NCBI GenBank assembly: GCA_016870515.1
Contig: VGBL01000004.1
Span: forward strand, 62,001-126,000
Reading direction: 5' to 3'
Length of the DNA: 64,000 nt
Origin: Actinomycetota bacterium
GTDB taxonomy: Bacteria; Actinomycetota; Actinomycetes; S36-B12
In this document: one piece after another, positions 1-10,256 of the stretch
Layout of the letters: each line of letters opens with the position of its first letter
How positions within the stretch are numbered: the first letter of the stretch is position 1
The notes under the pieces: model-generated
Told to the model about the DNA's origin: nothing
Seen by the model: only the letters and a program-made list of their open reading frames with translations
Databases searched by the model: none
Translations under genes and position numbers: made by a program

Positions 1-2
1 TC

Positions 3-206
3 GAGGCGGCGCTGTCGTTCCTCGGCGTCGGCATCCTGCCCCCGGAGCCGTCGTTCGGCGCCATGCTCTCGGAGTCGGTCCAGTACTTCACCCTGGTGCC
101 TTCATACCTCTTCATCCCGGGCACCGTGCTCGTCATCGTCGTCGTGGCGTTCAACCTCGCCGGCGATAGCGTGCGCGATGCCCTCGACCCCAAGGCGGCC
201 AAATGA
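3..206 (+). CDS. ABC transporter permease, DppC-like, C-terminal end (partial)
   Basis: Only the last 67 codons lie in the window; the 5' end is outside it. The reading begins with EAALSFLGVG, the EAA loop region typical of DppC/OppC-type permeases that contacts the ATPase, and is followed by a final hydrophobic segment (roughly LFIPGTVLVIVVVAFNLAG) and a short charged tail ending at TGA. It is the second permease of the peptide/nickel family importer whose binding protein, other permease and two ATPases follow. Having this subunit upstream of the binding protein, rather than after the DppB-like subunit, is a rearranged but functional gene order. Confidence 0.85.
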   Translation, partial: EAALSFLGVGILPPEPSFGAMLSESVQYFTLVPSYLFIPGTVLVIVVVAFNLAGDSVRDALDPKAAK

Positions 207-309
207 TGCGCCGCTCCCACAGACTCCCGATCGACACCGATCGGCCCGCCAGGGCCGAGGGAGAAACGGCTCACGTCCGGTGACCGTAGGTGCCACACAA
301 GGAGGAAAC

Positions 310-2022
310 ATGTTGAAGCACAGGAAGGGCGTGGTGCTTGCAGCGATTGCTGCCTCCGGCGCACTTCTCCTCGCCGCTTGCGGCGGATCATCGGACGGTG
401 GCGGTTCCGCCTCGCCCACACAGGAAGGCCAGGCAGGCGGCACGCTCACGATCCTGAGCCCCGCGGAGCAGATCCTCACCCTCGACCCCCAGGTCGTCTA
501 CACCGGTGAAGACCTCGCATTCCTCGGAGCGACGATCCAGCGGTCCCTCACGGCCTATCAGGTTGCGCCCGGAGACGCCGAGGGCACCACCCTCGTGCCC
601 GACATGGCCACCGACACGGGCACCGCCAGCAATGGCGGCAAGACCTGGCAGTTCACGCTGCGTGACGGCATGAAGTGGGAGGACGGCAACCCCGTCACCT
701 GCGCAGACGTCGCCTACGGAACCTCGCGCCAGTACGACATCGGCCTTGCCCAGGGCGGTCCGGTCTACGCCGTGACCTACCTCGACATTCCGACCGAGGA
801 AGACGGCAGCTCGGCCTACAAGGGCCCGTCCGACGGCACCGGCCAGGAGTTGTTCGACAAGGCCGTGGTGTGCGACGGCAACACCATCACGTTCAACCTC
901 AACCAGCCCGTGCCCGACTTCAACTACACGGTCACGCTGGGCTTCAGCGCGGTGCCGGCCGGCATGGCTGCGGGCGAGGAATACGCTAATAAGCCGATGT
1001 CCAACGGCCCCTACAAGATCCAGGAATACTCGAAGGGCAAGGGTGGCAAGCTCGTCCTGGTCCGCAACGAAAACTGGAGCGCCGAGTCCGATCCCTACCG
1101 CAAGGCGTACCCCGATTCGTGGGTCTACAACTTCGGTATCGAGGAGACGGTCGCCGACCAGCGCGTGATCCAGAGCTCCGGCGAGGATCAGTACGCGATG
1201 GTGCAGGGCCTTACGACGGCATCACTGCCGGTCGTGTTCGAGGACCCGCAGTACGAGTCACGTCGCATTGACGCCTTCGACCCCTACACGATCTACGCGG
1301 CCGTCAACGTCGAGAAGATCCCTGATCAGAAGTGCCGCCAGGCCATCGGTGTCGCCCTCGACCGCGACGCGCTCATCAAGAACGCCGGTGGCACGTTCGC
1401 CGGCACCTACGCCGACGGCGTGGTCAAGCCCAACATCGGCATCGACTACGCCCCGACAGGGCTGTGGGATGGCCTGCTCGGCCAGGCCGTGCCCGGCACC
1501 GGCGATCCGGAGTTCGCGAAGAAACTGCTCTCGGAGGGCGCGAACTGCCCCACCGAGATCACGATCGACTACGCCCAGAGCGAGGACAGTGACAAGGCTG
1601 TGGCTATCTGGGTCGAGTCGCTGAAGCGAGCCGGCATCACCGTCAAGCCCAACCCGATCGAGCGCGGCCAGTACTACGGAGTCGTGTTCGAAAACGGCAA
1701 CGAGATCATGACCGGGGGATGGGGTCCGGACTGGCCCAACGCCTCGACCGTGCTCCCGCCGCTGTTCGTGCAGGGCTGGAATCTCTCCCGCGTGGACGAT
1801 CCCGCGTTCGCCGAGAAGGTCAAGGCGGCGTCCGTGGAGACCGATCGCAACAAGCAGGCGACGATGTGGCACGAGCTCAGCAAGGAGGCTGCAGCGCAGA
1901 TGTGGGTCGTTCCCACGCGCTTCGGTCGCGATCAGCGCCTGGCTGGCACCAAGGTCGGCCCGGTCTTCAGTTGGTCGGCGTACGGGTCCTTCCCGTACCC
2001 GATCATGTACGCGACCCAGTAG
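310..2022 (+). CDS. Family 5 extracellular solute-binding lipoprotein of a peptide/nickel ABC importer
   Basis: A 570-residue secreted substrate-binding protein (SBP_bac_5 type). I place the start at the ATG at 310: GGAGGA lies just upstream and the product begins MLKHRKG, then a hydrophobic stretch and the lipobox LAAC followed by a Gly/Ser-rich linker, so it should be lipid-anchored at Cys 24 or nearby. A longer in-frame reading from 178 would bury this signal. The body has the family layout (LTLDPQ near the N-terminus, WQFTLRDGMKWEDG, SNGPYKI, then the second lobe ending in WSAYGSFPYP). It delivers oligopeptides or a similar solute to the DppB/DppC channel. Exact ligand cannot be read from sequence. 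Confidence 0.93.
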   Translation: MLKHRKGVVLAAIAASGALLLAACGGSSDGGGSASPTQEGQAGGTLTILSPAEQILTLDPQVVYTGEDLAFLGATIQRSLTAYQVAPGDAEGTTLVPDMATDTGTASNGGKTWQFTLRDGMKWEDGNPVTCADVAYGTSRQYDIGLAQGGPVYAVTYLDIPTEEDGSSAYKGPSDGTGQELFDKAVVCDGNTITFNLNQPVPDFNYTVTLGFSAVPAGMAAGEEYANKPMSNGPYKIQEYSKGKGGKLVLVRNENWSAESDPYRKAYPDSWVYNFGIEETVADQRVIQSSGEDQYAMVQGLTTASLPVVFEDPQYESRRIDAFDPYTIYAAVNVEKIPDQKCRQAIGVALDRDALIKNAGGTFAGTYADGVVKPNIGIDYAPTGLWDGLLGQAVPGTGDPEFAKKLLSEGANCPTEITIDYAQSEDSDKAVAIWVESLKRAGITVKPNPIERGQYYGVVFENGNEIMTGGWGPDWPNASTVLPPLFVQGWNLSRVDDPAFAEKVKAASVETDRNKQATMWHELSKEAAAQMWVVPTRFGRDQRLAGTKVGPVFSWSAYGSFPYPIMYATQ

Positions 2023-2039
2023 GAGTCGCGACGTGAGTT

Positions 2040-2067
2040 GGGGGGCGGGGCTCGGGCCCCGCCCCCC
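2040..2067. terminator. Strong intercistronic hairpin after the binding-protein gene
   Basis: Between the binding-protein stop (2022) and the permease start (2112) lies a 12-bp GC stem (G6-C-G4-C pairing with G-C4-G-C6) closed by a TCGG tetraloop. There is no T-run. Such hairpins after a binding-protein gene commonly protect its mRNA or attenuate downstream transcription, which would give the excess of binding protein over transporter that importers need; that role is inferred. Confidence 0.6.
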
Positions 2068-2111
2068 AGACCGCTGACGTGGCATGAAGCGGCGAAGACC
2101 AGGGAGGTGAC

Positions 2112-3101
2112 GTGGCCGGATACGTGATCAGGCGCGTCCTGATCATGCTCCTCCTGCTCCTCCTGCTGAGCTTCACCGTCTTCGTGCTCTTCAGCCTCCT
2201 GCCCGCCGACGTGGCACGCCTGACCTGCGGCAAGATCTGCACCCCCGAGACCATCGAGGCCAATCGCATCCGACTGGGCTTGGACAAGTCGGTCATCGAG
2301 CAGTACTGGATCTTTCTGCAGGGTGTGGTGATGGGACGCACCTACGGCCAGGGACCCGGTGCCATCGTCTGCAACGCCCCCTGCCTCGGCTACTCCTTCA
2401 CGCGCCAGGAGCCGGTGCTCAAGCTGATCTTGGAGCGCCTGCCCGCCACGCTCTTCCTGGCGATGGGTGCCTTCGTCCTCTTCCTCATCGGCGGCGTGGC
2501 CCTCGGCGTCTACAGCGCTCTGCGCCGTGGTCGCTGGCAGGACAAGACGGTGATGGGCATCTCGCTCGTCGGCTACTCGCTGCCATCGTTCTTCATCGGC
2601 CTCGTCGTCGTCTACTTCATCATCATCCGCTGGCAGCTGCTGCCCTTCCCGTCGTACGTCAATCCATGGGTCGACCCGCTGCAGTTCGTGCAGACCATGA
2701 TCCTGCCGTGGCTCGTGCTGGCCGTGCTCTACGCGGCGTTCTACACGCGCCTCACGCGAAGCCAGATGCTCGAGACTCTTAACGACGACTACATCCGCAC
2801 GGCGCGCGCCAAGGGCCTCCCCGAGAGGGTGGTTATCCGCAAGCACGCCCTGCGCGCCGGCCTGACCCCGATCGTCACGGCGGCGGGCCTGGACTTCGCG
2901 GGCCTGCTCGGCGGCGCGATCATCCTCGAGACCATCTTCAGCCTGCCCGGGCTCGGCAGCCTCGCGGTCTCCGCGGTGCTCAGCCCTGACCTGCCAATCC
3001 TGGTCGGAGTCACCCTCGTCACCGCCTCGTTCGTCATCGTCGCCAATCTCGTCGTCGACCTGCTCTACGCCGTGATCGATCCCCGGGTGCGACTGGCATG
3101 A
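2112..3101 (+). CDS. ABC transporter permease, DppB-like
   Basis: A 329-residue inner-membrane permease of the peptide/nickel importer. Six hydrophobic segments are visible, the first at about residues 8-30. The cytoplasmic loop near residues 235-255 (IRTARAKGLPERVVI) is the EAA-type coupling helix that docks to the ATPase, and the C-terminus ends in the usual YAVIDPRVRL. GTG start at 2112 has GGGAGG a few bases upstream. Its stop overlaps the next ATPase start by 4 nt (ATGA), so the two are translationally coupled. Confidence 0.93.
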   Translation: MAGYVIRRVLIMLLLLLLLSFTVFVLFSLLPADVARLTCGKICTPETIEANRIRLGLDKSVIEQYWIFLQGVVMGRTYGQGPGAIVCNAPCLGYSFTRQEPVLKLILERLPATLFLAMGAFVLFLIGGVALGVYSALRRGRWQDKTVMGISLVGYSLPSFFIGLVVVYFIIIRWQLLPFPSYVNPWVDPLQFVQTMILPWLVLAVLYAAFYTRLTRSQMLETLNDDYIRTARAKGLPERVVIRKHALRAGLTPIVTAAGLDFAGLLGGAIILETIFSLPGLGSLAVSAVLSPDLPILVGVTLVTASFVIVANLVVDLLYAVIDPRVRLA

Positions 3102-4108
3102 GCGCTTTCCTCGAGGTCAAGGACCTCCACGTCAGCTTCCCCACCGGCGATGGCGTGGTGCGTGCCGTCGACGGCCTGTCCTTCCGTGTCGACAAGGGCA
3201 GGACTCTGGCGATCGTCGGGGAGTCGGGTTCGGGCAAGAGCGTGACCGCCCAGGCCGTCCTGGGCCTGCTCAACCGCAACTTTGCCGACATCACCGGCCA
3301 GGTGTGGCTCGACGGCCAGGACCTGATCGCCATGAGTGACGACCAGGTGCGCGAGTTGCGAGGCGAAGCGATGGCGATGATCTTCCAGGACCCGATGTCG
3401 AGCCTGCATCCCTTCTACCGCATCGGCGATCAGCTCATGGAGGCCGTGCGCACCCATCACAAGGTCAGCAAGCAGGAGGCGCGCGAGCGCGCGATCGACG
3501 CGCTGAAGCAGGTGGGCATCCCGGCACCCGAGCGTCGGGTCGACGACTACCCGCACCAGCTCTCCGGAGGGATGCGGCAGCGCGTGATGATCGCCATGGC
3601 GCTGATAAACTCCCCACAGCTACTCGTCGCCGACGAACCGACCACTGCCCTCGACGTCACGGTACAGGCGCAGATCACCGAGCTGATGCTCAAGCTGCAG
3701 GCCGAGACCGGTACGACGCTCATAATCATTACCCACGACCTCGGCGTCGTCGCCGACATGGCAGATGAGGTGACGGTAATGTACGCCGGCCGCGCGGTGG
3801 AGATGGGCTCCACCGACGACATCTACTACCGCCCCGAGATGCCCTACACCCTCGGTCTGCTCGCGTCGGTGCCGCGCCTGGACTCCGACCTCAACGAGCG
3901 ACTAGATCCGATCCCTGGCAATCCGCCATCGCTAATCAACCTGCCCCCGGGATGCGTCTTCAACCCGCGCTGCACGTTCAAGGACGAGGTGCCGGGCAAT
4001 CGCTGCACGACCGAGCGGCCCGAACTCCTTGCCTCGTCGGCCGGTCACCTGGTGCGCTGCCACCTCGATGCGGCTCAGCGCGTCGCGGCGCGGGAGGCGA
4101 GCACATGA
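3098..4108 (+). CDS. ABC transporter ATPase, DppD/OppD-like
   Basis: A 336-residue nucleotide-binding subunit. Walker A is GESGSGKS near residue 40, the signature is LSGGMRQR near 155, Walker B is LLVADEP near 175, and the switch His follows in [13 protein letters not shown]. The C-terminus has the oligopeptide-transporter domain with three cysteines ([10 protein letters not shown]...C) that, in this family, often bind an iron-sulfur cluster. It overlaps the preceding permease and following ATPase by 4 nt each, so all are one operon. Confidence 0.94.
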   Translation: MSAFLEVKDLHVSFPTGDGVVRAVDGLSFRVDKGRTLAIVGESGSGKSVTAQAVLGLLNRNFADITGQVWLDGQDLIAMSDDQVRELRGEAMAMIFQDPMSSLHPFYRIGDQLMEAVRTHHKVSKQEARERAIDALKQVGIPAPERRVDDYPHQLSGGMRQRVMIAMALINSPQLLVADEPTTALDVTVQAQITELMLKLQAETGTTLIIITHDLGVVADMADEVTVMYAGRAVEMGSTDDIYYRPEMPYTLGLLASVPRLDSDLNERLDPIPGNPPSLINLPPGCVFNPRCTFKDEVPGNRCTTERPELLASSAGHLVRCHLDAAQRVAAREAST

Positions 4109-5253
4109 TCGAGGCCACTGATCGCGTCGAGGTCCTGCGCGTCGAAGACCTGCGGGTCTACTTCCCGGTGAAGTCGCGCGGGATCTTCCCGCGCACTGTC
4201 GGACAGATCAAGGCGGTCGACGGCGTCAGCCTGTCGGTGGGTCAGGGCGAGACCCTGGGCCTGGTTGGCGAGAGCGGATGCGGTAAGTCGACGACCGGCC
4301 GGGCCATCCTTCGCCTGATCAATCCCACGGGCGGACACGTCGTGATCAACGGCACCGAGGTCGCCGGCATGTCGCGACGTCAGCTCCGCCCGGTGCGCAA
4401 GCAGGCGCAAATGATCTTCCAGGACCCCTACAACGCTCTCAACCCGCGACACACGGTGGGCTCGATCATTGGTGCTCCGTACAAGATCCAGCAGATCGAT
4501 CCGCCCGGCGGCGCCCGCACGGCGGTGCGGGAGATCATGGAGCGGGTCGGGCTCAACCCCGAGCACGTCAATCGCTATCCCAACGAGTTCTCCGGCGGCC
4601 AGCGCCAGCGCATCGGCATTGCGCGCGCGATCGCCCTGCGACCCAAGCTCATCATCTGCGATGAGCCCGTGTCGGCACTCGACGTGTCGATCCAGGCGCA
4701 GATCATCAACCTCCTCCAGGACCTCCAGCAGGACTTCAACGTCTCCTATCTCTTCATCGCGCACGACCTGGCCGTCGTGCGGCAGATCGCGCATCGCGTG
4801 GCGGTCATGTACCTCGGCCATATCGTCGAGACCGCGCCGCGATCGGTGCTCTACAGCGAGCCCATGCACCCCTACACCAATGCCCTGCTGTCGGCGGTGC
4901 CGATCCCGGATCCGCGCAAACAGTCCGAGCGCGAGCGCATCCTGCTCGGCGGCGACCTGCCCAGCCCCATCAACCCGCCGTCAGGCTGCGTCTTCCACAC
5001 GCGCTGCTTCATAGCGCAGGACCGCTGCCGCACCGAGGTGCCGCAGATGCGCACGATGGCGCCCGGTCACGAGGTTGCCTGCCACTTCCCGATCACCGAG
5101 CCGCTGAAGGGCGGTGTGATTCACGGCCCCGACCCCGGCCTCACGGCGCCGGTGCCCGGTGAGCCGGGCTACTGGAGCGAGACGGTCACCGACCTCGGCG
5201 GCGTAGGCACCTCGCGTCTGGACTCGGCCAACTCGACCGACGAGGGCGTCTAG
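4105..5253 (+). CDS. ABC transporter ATPase, DppF/OppF-like
   Basis: A 382-residue second ATPase of the importer. The ATG at 4105 overlaps the DppD-like stop in ATGA; a longer open frame exists upstream but lies entirely inside dppD. Walker A is GESGCGKS, signature FSGGQRQR, Walker B IICDEP, and HDLAVV carries the switch His. The C-terminal Cys motif (PSGCVFHTRCFIAQDRC) is present. A roughly 40-residue unconserved tail follows. Its TAG stop forms a CTAG shared with the S9 peptidase gene arriving from the other strand. Confidence 0.94.
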   Translation: MIEATDRVEVLRVEDLRVYFPVKSRGIFPRTVGQIKAVDGVSLSVGQGETLGLVGESGCGKSTTGRAILRLINPTGGHVVINGTEVAGMSRRQLRPVRKQAQMIFQDPYNALNPRHTVGSIIGAPYKIQQIDPPGGARTAVREIMERVGLNPEHVNRYPNEFSGGQRQRIGIARAIALRPKLIICDEPVSALDVSIQAQIINLLQDLQQDFNVSYLFIAHDLAVVRQIAHRVAVMYLGHIVETAPRSVLYSEPMHPYTNALLSAVPIPDPRKQSERERILLGGDLPSPINPPSGCVFHTRCFIAQDRCRTEVPQMRTMAPGHEVACHFPITEPLKGGVIHGPDPGLTAPVPGEPGYWSETVTDLGGVGTSRLDSANSTDEGV

Positions 5254-7364
5254 CCCCGGGCCAAAGCCTCCGCGAAGAAGTCCACCTCGGCGCGCAGCAG
5301 GTTCTCGGCCACGACTTCCTGAGGCGTCATGTGCGTGACACTGCTGAGGGGTAGGACGCCGTGCGGGCGCCCGGCCGCGAGCAGAGCAGACGACAGTTGC
5401 AGGGTGTGCGCGACGACGACGTTGTCATCGGCGAGCCCGTGGATGATGAGTAGCGGGCGTGTCAGTTGCGCAGCCAGCGGCAGGAGAGAGGAGCGGTCGA
5501 ACGCCGCAGGATCCTCCTGCGGCAGCCCGAGGTAGCGCTCGGTGTAGCCCGTGTCATAGAGGCGCCACTCGGTGACGGGAGCGCCGGCGACCCCAGCGTG
5601 GAAGACGTCGGGCCGTCGTAGTACGGCGAGCGCCGCGAGGTAGCCGCCGAAGGACCAGCCGCGAATCCCTACCCGCGAGGTGTCGAGATCATCGGGGTAT
5701 ACCGCCGCGACGCCCTCGAGGGCGGCGACCTGGTCATCGAGTGCCGGCGTCGCAAGGTCGCCGCGCACCGATCGATCCCACGCCGGTCCGCGACCGGGGG
5801 TGCCCCGCCCATCGGCGACGATCACGCAGTAGCCCTGGTCGGCAAGCCACTGCGCGGTGCCAAACATCAGCCCGGACTCGATGGCCATGCGCGCATGCGG
5901 GCCCCCGTAGGGCGACATGATGACCGGCAGCCGACGTGCCCCCGGCACGTGATCGCCGGGGAACAACACGGCTGTGCGCAGGTCGAGCTCGCCCACTCTC
6001 AGCATGGTCACGCTAGGCGAGATGATCGGCACTTCGGCGTAGGACCTCACCGTCGCAATGCGCTCGCCACCTCGCCACACGGCCGTGTCGGTGGCGGTGC
6101 TGCCAAGCGACGTCGTGGCCGCGCAGAGCAGTGGGCCCGCGCGACGAGCCCCTACGGTCCCGCCGGTCAGCACCTCGGTGACGGCTCCGTCGGGCGCGAC
6201 ACGACATACGGCGCTTCGCACGGGATCTCGACCGGCCACGATCAGCACGTCGTCGTCACCGGCGTCCAGCACCGCCTCGACCTGCAGCGCCGGCGAAGTG
6301 ATGGCCGTGCCGTCGACAACCAGGCGATTGGTGTCGCACTCGCGGTCGGCGACGATCTCCACCGCTGCACCAGACGGCGTGCGCGTGGGCACTCCGGGCA
6401 TGACGTCGATCCACTCCGGATCGGTGCGCTCGCGCACGACGACTGTCTTGGCCGTCTCAGGGTCGATCGACAGCACGACTTGGCGGCGCTGGTCGCGCGA
6501 CAGGAGGCTGATGAGCGGATCGCCACCGGACGGGCAGCTCACCGTCGCGAGGTAGGGGAGTGCGGCGTGATCCCACTCCACCTCGGTGCGCACGACATCG
6601 CCCTCGTCGTCGATGCGCACGAGCCACAGCGATACGGCGGCATTGTTGGTGCCGGCTGCCGGGTAGCGGTGCGAGATGGCCGGCTGGTCGGGGTGCGCCG
6701 GGTCGGCGATCCACCACGTGGCCACGGGGGAATCGTCGACGCGCTCCACCAGGAGACCGGCACCGTCGACAAGCCACCAGTAGCCGCGCACGCGGTCAAG
6801 TTCCTCCGCGGCGATGAAGTCGGCGAGCCCCCACGTCACGTCGTCGGCATCCGGACGGCACAGCACGGCGGCTCGGCCACCGGCGAGCGGCACGACGTAG
6901 AGCGAGCGATCGCTCACGAATGCGGCCTTCGTGCCCGTGGGATCCGGCCGGGGGTCGATGGCGGGGCCGGGTGCGTCGAGCGCGACGGCACGGGCGGCGG
7001 GATCGTCGAGCCGCACGGCATAGGGAACGCCGGACAGCGCGAACACCGCCACGCGCGCCTCGCGGTCCACCGCGAAGTCCGTGACGCCTCCGGCAACCTC
7101 GCGCATTCGCTCGCGGCGGGCGCGCTCTTGCGGGGGCAGCGACTCCTCGTCGTCGAGCAGCTCGCGGGGATCGACCACGCAGCGCTCCGTGCCCGACGCG
7201 ACATCGAGGACCCACAGGCAGGTCAACGGGTCGGTGCCCCCGCGCGACCGCAGGAAGGCCACCCGCTCGCCGTCACGCGAGGGAGTCAGCGAGCGTGGAG
7301 CGCCGAGGCGGAAGCCGCGCGTGCGTGCGCGCTGGCGTGGGTAGGAGTCCTGGGGATCGGTCAC
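5250..7364 (-). CDS. Prolyl oligopeptidase family (S9) serine peptidase, DPP-IV-like
   Basis: A 704-residue peptidase: an N-terminal beta-propeller region (about 20-420, DPP_IV N-like) and a C-terminal alpha/beta-hydrolase domain. The catalytic triad is visible as Ser 571 in GWSFGGYL, Asp near 646 in HGLADDNV and His 678 in SVTHMTP. It should cleave dipeptides after Pro/Ala from peptide N-termini, in the cytoplasm since no signal sequence is seen. I choose the GTG at 7364 (MTDPQDSYP) over longer readings because CACGAT sits exactly 6 nt upstream, matching the leaderless pattern seen elsewhere in the window. Together with the neighbouring peptide importer it fits peptide utilisation. It ends in a shared CTAG with dppF. 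Confidence 0.9.
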   Translation of the reverse strand: MTDPQDSYPRQRARTRGFRLGAPRSLTPSRDGERVAFLRSRGGTDPLTCLWVLDVASGTERCVVDPRELLDDEESLPPQERARRERMREVAGGVTDFAVDREARVAVFALSGVPYAVRLDDPAARAVALDAPGPAIDPRPDPTGTKAAFVSDRSLYVVPLAGGRAAVLCRPDADDVTWGLADFIAAEELDRVRGYWWLVDGAGLLVERVDDSPVATWWIADPAHPDQPAISHRYPAAGTNNAAVSLWLVRIDDEGDVVRTEVEWDHAALPYLATVSCPSGGDPLISLLSRDQRRQVVLSIDPETAKTVVVRERTDPEWIDVMPGVPTRTPSGAAVEIVADRECDTNRLVVDGTAITSPALQVEAVLDAGDDDVLIVAGRDPVRSAVCRVAPDGAVTEVLTGGTVGARRAGPLLCAATTSLGSTATDTAVWRGGERIATVRSYAEVPIISPSVTMLRVGELDLRTAVLFPGDHVPGARRLPVIMSPYGGPHARMAIESGLMFGTAQWLADQGYCVIVADGRGTPGRGPAWDRSVRGDLATPALDDQVAALEGVAAVYPDDLDTSRVGIRGWSFGGYLAALAVLRRPDVFHAGVAGAPVTEWRLYDTGYTERYLGLPQEDPAAFDRSSLLPLAAQLTRPLLIIHGLADDNVVVAHTLQLSSALLAAGRPHGVLPLSSVTHMTPQEVVAENLLRAEVDFFAEALARG

Positions 7365-7395
7365 CGCCCTATCGTGCCGCACTACGCTGTTGGGC

Positions 7396-8280
7396 GTGTC
7401 CGATCGCCGCCTCTTGCTGGTCCACGCCCATCCCGACGATGAATCCATCGGAACCGGGGCTGTCATGGCGAAGTACGCCGACGAGGGTGCCGGCGTCACT
7501 CTCGTCACCTGCACTCTCGGGGAAGAGGGCGAGATCCTGATCCCCGGACTCGCGAATCTGGCCGCCGACCAGGAGGACCGACTCGGTGAGCACCGGCGTA
7601 CCGAGCTGGCCGACGCGATGGCAGCTCTCGGCGTCACCGATTGGCGATTGCTGGGCGGCCCCGGTCGATACCGCGACTCGGGCATGTTGGGCACGCCGGG
7701 CAACGAGCGAGCCGAGGCATTCGCACGCGCCGATCTGCTCGAGGCGGCAACCGATCTCGTGGCGATCATCCGCGAGGTGCAACCGCAGGTGCTCGTGACC
7801 TACGACGACTTCGGCGGCTACGGACACCCCGATCACATCCAGGCCCATCGCGTTGCCATGTACGCCGTCCTGCTGGCGGAGGCGGCTAGCTTCCGGCCCG
7901 ACCTCGGCCAGGCCTGGGCCGTCGCCAAGGTCTACTGGGGTGCCTTCCCCCGCGAGGTGGTGCGACGCGGCATAGCGGCGCTCCGCGCGGCCGGCGAGAC
8001 CACGGGATTCGCCGCGATGGATCCCGACGACATCCCCTTCGTCATCGATGACGACCTGGTGACCACGGCCGTACCCGCTGCGGCCTACCTCGACCGCAAG
8101 ATGGATGCCCTGCGCGCCCATGCCACACAGGTCGCTGTCGACGGTGATTTCTTCGCCCTGTCCAACAACCTCGGCAGCGAAGCCCTCGGCATCGAGTACT
8201 TCCGGCTCGTCAGGGGTGCCCTTGCCGGACCGCTCGACGACAGCGGTCGCGAGATGGATCTCTTCGCCGGGATCACCTGA
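7396..8280 (+). CDS. mshB: MshB-type N-acetyl-GlcN-inositol deacetylase
   Basis: A 294-residue zinc deacetylase for the second committed step of mycothiol synthesis, converting GlcNAc-inositol to GlcN-inositol. Zinc ligands are visible as H12 and D15 in AHPDDES and H147 in GYGHPDH, the same spacing as characterised MshB. The blocks TCTLGEEGE and RDSGMLGT are also MshB-specific and argue against the Mca paralogue. I start at GTG 7396 ([15 protein letters not shown]); TACGCT lies 7 nt upstream and there is no Shine-Dalgarno, so the transcript is probably leaderless. A TTG at 7390 is the alternative. Divergent from the S9 gene with only 31 nt between starts, so both promoters lie in that space. 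Connected to ino1 and mycoredoxin elsewhere in the window. Confidence 0.92.
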   Translation: MSDRRLLLVHAHPDDESIGTGAVMAKYADEGAGVTLVTCTLGEEGEILIPGLANLAADQEDRLGEHRRTELADAMAALGVTDWRLLGGPGRYRDSGMLGTPGNERAEAFARADLLEAATDLVAIIREVQPQVLVTYDDFGGYGHPDHIQAHRVAMYAVLLAEAASFRPDLGQAWAVAKVYWGAFPREVVRRGIAALRAAGETTGFAAMDPDDIPFVIDDDLVTTAVPAAAYLDRKMDALRAHATQVAVDGDFFALSNNLGSEALGIEYFRLVRGALAGPLDDSGREMDLFAGIT

Positions 8281-8384
8281 GACAGCCAAGACACGCATCG
8301 CCCCGCGCTCGCCGAAGATGCCTCCACGCCGCGCATCGGCATACGATGCCGAAGTCGAAGCGCGCATGACGAGGGGAGGACGCC

Positions 8385-10256
8385 GTGACCGTAGTGGCGC
8401 CGCCCGAGTCCGTCCGCGACCCCGATAGGGGAGGCGCAGCCGCGCGAGCATCCCTCGCGGCGGCCGCGATAGTGATCGTCGGCAGCGTGGTCTTCTACCT
8501 CGGCATGCTCCTGGGGTCGTCCAGCGATGTTCCGGCCAACACGACGGTGCTGGGGGTCCAGATCGGCGGCCTGTCGCGCGCCGAGGCGGTGGCCACCCTC
8601 GATCGCGAGGTGGGGCCCCGGGCCCTCGCTCCAATCTCAGTCTCGGCTTTCGACACAACGGAGGAGATCTTCCCGTCGGAGGCGGGGCTGGCCTTCGACC
8701 CAATCGCCACCGTCGATGCCGCCGAGGGGCGTCTGTACAACCCGCTCTCGATGGTGCTGCGCCTGTTCGGCTCGACCGCTGTCGACCCCGTCGTCACGGT
8801 CGACGAGGCGGCGCTGAGTGCGCGGCTGCAGTTGTTTGCCGATCTGCTGACGCGGCCAATCACGGAGCCGACCGTCCACTACGAGGGTATGCAGCCCACG
8901 CTGACGTCGGGGCAGGACGGCCGCACGCTCGACGTACCTCTCGGCGCCGACCAGGTTGCCGATGCGTATCTCCTCGCGACCGATCCCGTGCCGCTGCCGG
9001 AGATCGTCCTGCCCGCCGCAGTGTCACCCGAAGAGGCACAGGCATTCGTCGCGGGTCCGGCCACCATCGCTGTCGCCGCGCCGATCGCCGTGCAGGCCGA
9101 CACGGTCACCGCCCAGGTGCCGCCTGAGGCCATCGCCGAGGCGACCCACTACATCGTGGAGGGCGAGGAGCTTGCCCCACAGATAGATGGAGCCATCCTC
9201 TACGCACCCATCGCCAAGGACCTGGGACCGATCAGCACCCCGGGCAACGACGCCACCTTCCAGATCAACGCCGACAACGTCCCCGTGGTCGTCCCCTCGC
9301 GCGTGGGCGCCGGGGTCTCCGACGAGGTCCTCGCGGCGGCCGTGGGCAACGTGCTCTTCGAGGAGGGCGATGCGCGTGTCGCCCTGACCCCCATCACGGT
9401 GCGCGATCCCAAGCTCACCACGGAGCAGGCGATGCAGCTCGGAGTCGTCAAGGAGATCTCGAGCTTCACCCAGCAGGTGAACTACGCCGAATACATGGCG
9501 CACAACCTCGCCCTGGCCGCCGAATACATCAACGGCACCCTGCTGATGCCCGGGGAGGTCTTCTCCATGAACGAGAAGACCGAAAACCGCGATCCCGAAA
9601 ACGGCTACATGGAGGGCTACGTCATCGGCCCCGGCGGCATCTTCACCAGGGCTCTCGGTGGCGGGCTCTCGGCGGCAACCACCACGATGTGGTCGACCGC
9701 CTTCTACGCGGGCCTCGAGCCGGTCGAGGTGCAGGCACACTCGATCTACATCTCCCGCTACGTCCCGGGCCTGGAGGCGACCGTTGCCTGGGAGGGCTTC
9801 GACATGAAATTCCGCAACAACACCCCCTACGGGGTGTTCATCACCGCCTCGACCACCGACACGTCCATGACCGTCACGATGTACAGCACCAGGATCTACA
9901 CCAAGGTCGATGCCGAGGTAGGCGATCGCTACGGGATCACTCCTTCTCGCAAGATCTACAGCGACTCGCCACAGTGCTTGGCCCAATCGGGTGGCGAGGG
10001 CTTCACCATCGACGTCGACCGGGTGTTCTACCAGGGCGCGACCGAGGTCAATCGCGAGACGTTCACCACGACCTATTCGCCGGCGCCCCAGGTGGTGTGC
10101 GGCAAGAAGCCTGACAAGGACAAGGACAAGGACGACGATGCCGGCGGTGGCTCCGAGAGCCCCGCGCCCGAGCCGACCGATGTCCCCGCGCCCGAGCCGA
10201 CCGATGTCCCCGCGCCCGAGCCGACCGATTCGCAGACGGCCAGTAGTCCTAGTTGA
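8385..10256 (+). CDS. VanW-family cell-envelope protein with repeat tail
   Basis: A 623-residue protein with one membrane segment at about residues 23-44, so most of it is outside. A YoaR/PG-binding-4-like region covers about 45-340, and the VanW domain about 365-500 (VNYAEYMAHNLALAAEYINGTLL, PGEVFSMNE, GGGLSAATTTMW). After about residue 580 the tail is charged (KPDKDKDKDDD) and then consists of three near-identical PAPEPTDV units encoded by a 24-bp tandem repeat. GTG at 8385 follows GAGGGGAGGA; TACGAT at 8342 could be its -10. VanW proteins are linked to the cell wall and glycopeptide resistance loci, but the biochemical role is unknown. The 3' end overlaps the convergent SirB1-like gene by 8 nt. 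Confidence 0.88.
   Translation: MTVVAPPESVRDPDRGGAAARASLAAAAIVIVGSVVFYLGMLLGSSSDVPANTTVLGVQIGGLSRAEAVATLDREVGPRALAPISVSAFDTTEEIFPSEAGLAFDPIATVDAAEGRLYNPLSMVLRLFGSTAVDPVVTVDEAALSARLQLFADLLTRPITEPTVHYEGMQPTLTSGQDGRTLDVPLGADQVADAYLLATDPVPLPEIVLPAAVSPEEAQAFVAGPATIAVAAPIAVQADTVTAQVPPEAIAEATHYIVEGEELAPQIDGAILYAPIAKDLGPISTPGNDATFQINADNVPVVVPSRVGAGVSDEVLAAAVGNVLFEEGDARVALTPITVRDPKLTTEQAMQLGVVKEISSFTQQVNYAEYMAHNLALAAEYINGTLLMPGEVFSMNEKTENRDPENGYMEGYVIGPGGIFTRALGGGLSAATTTMWSTAFYAGLEPVEVQAHSIYISRYVPGLEATVAWEGFDMKFRNNTPYGVFITASTTDTSMTVTMYSTRIYTKVDAEVGDRYGITPSRKIYSDSPQCLAQSGGEGFTIDVDRVFYQGATEVNRETFTTTYSPAPQVVCGKKPDKDKDKDDDAGGGSESPAPEPTDVPAPEPTDVPAPEPTDSQTASSPS
10164..10229 (+). repeat. 24-bp tandem repeat encoding PAPEPTDV
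   Basis: Nearly three identical copies of a 24-bp unit (beginning CCCGCGCCCGAGCCGACCGA) at the 3' end of the VanW-like gene. In-frame copy changes would only lengthen or shorten a proline-rich surface tail. Confidence 0.8.

Noticed and set aside
178-309. Upstream extension of the binding-protein gene
   Set aside because: It would hide the lipoprotein signal; the ATG at 310 has a clear GGAGGA.
5895-7442. 515-codon plus-strand open frame opposite the S9 peptidase
   Set aside because: His/Arg/Gly-rich composition typical of an antisense shadow in GC-rich DNA; the S9 catalytic motifs are on the other strand.
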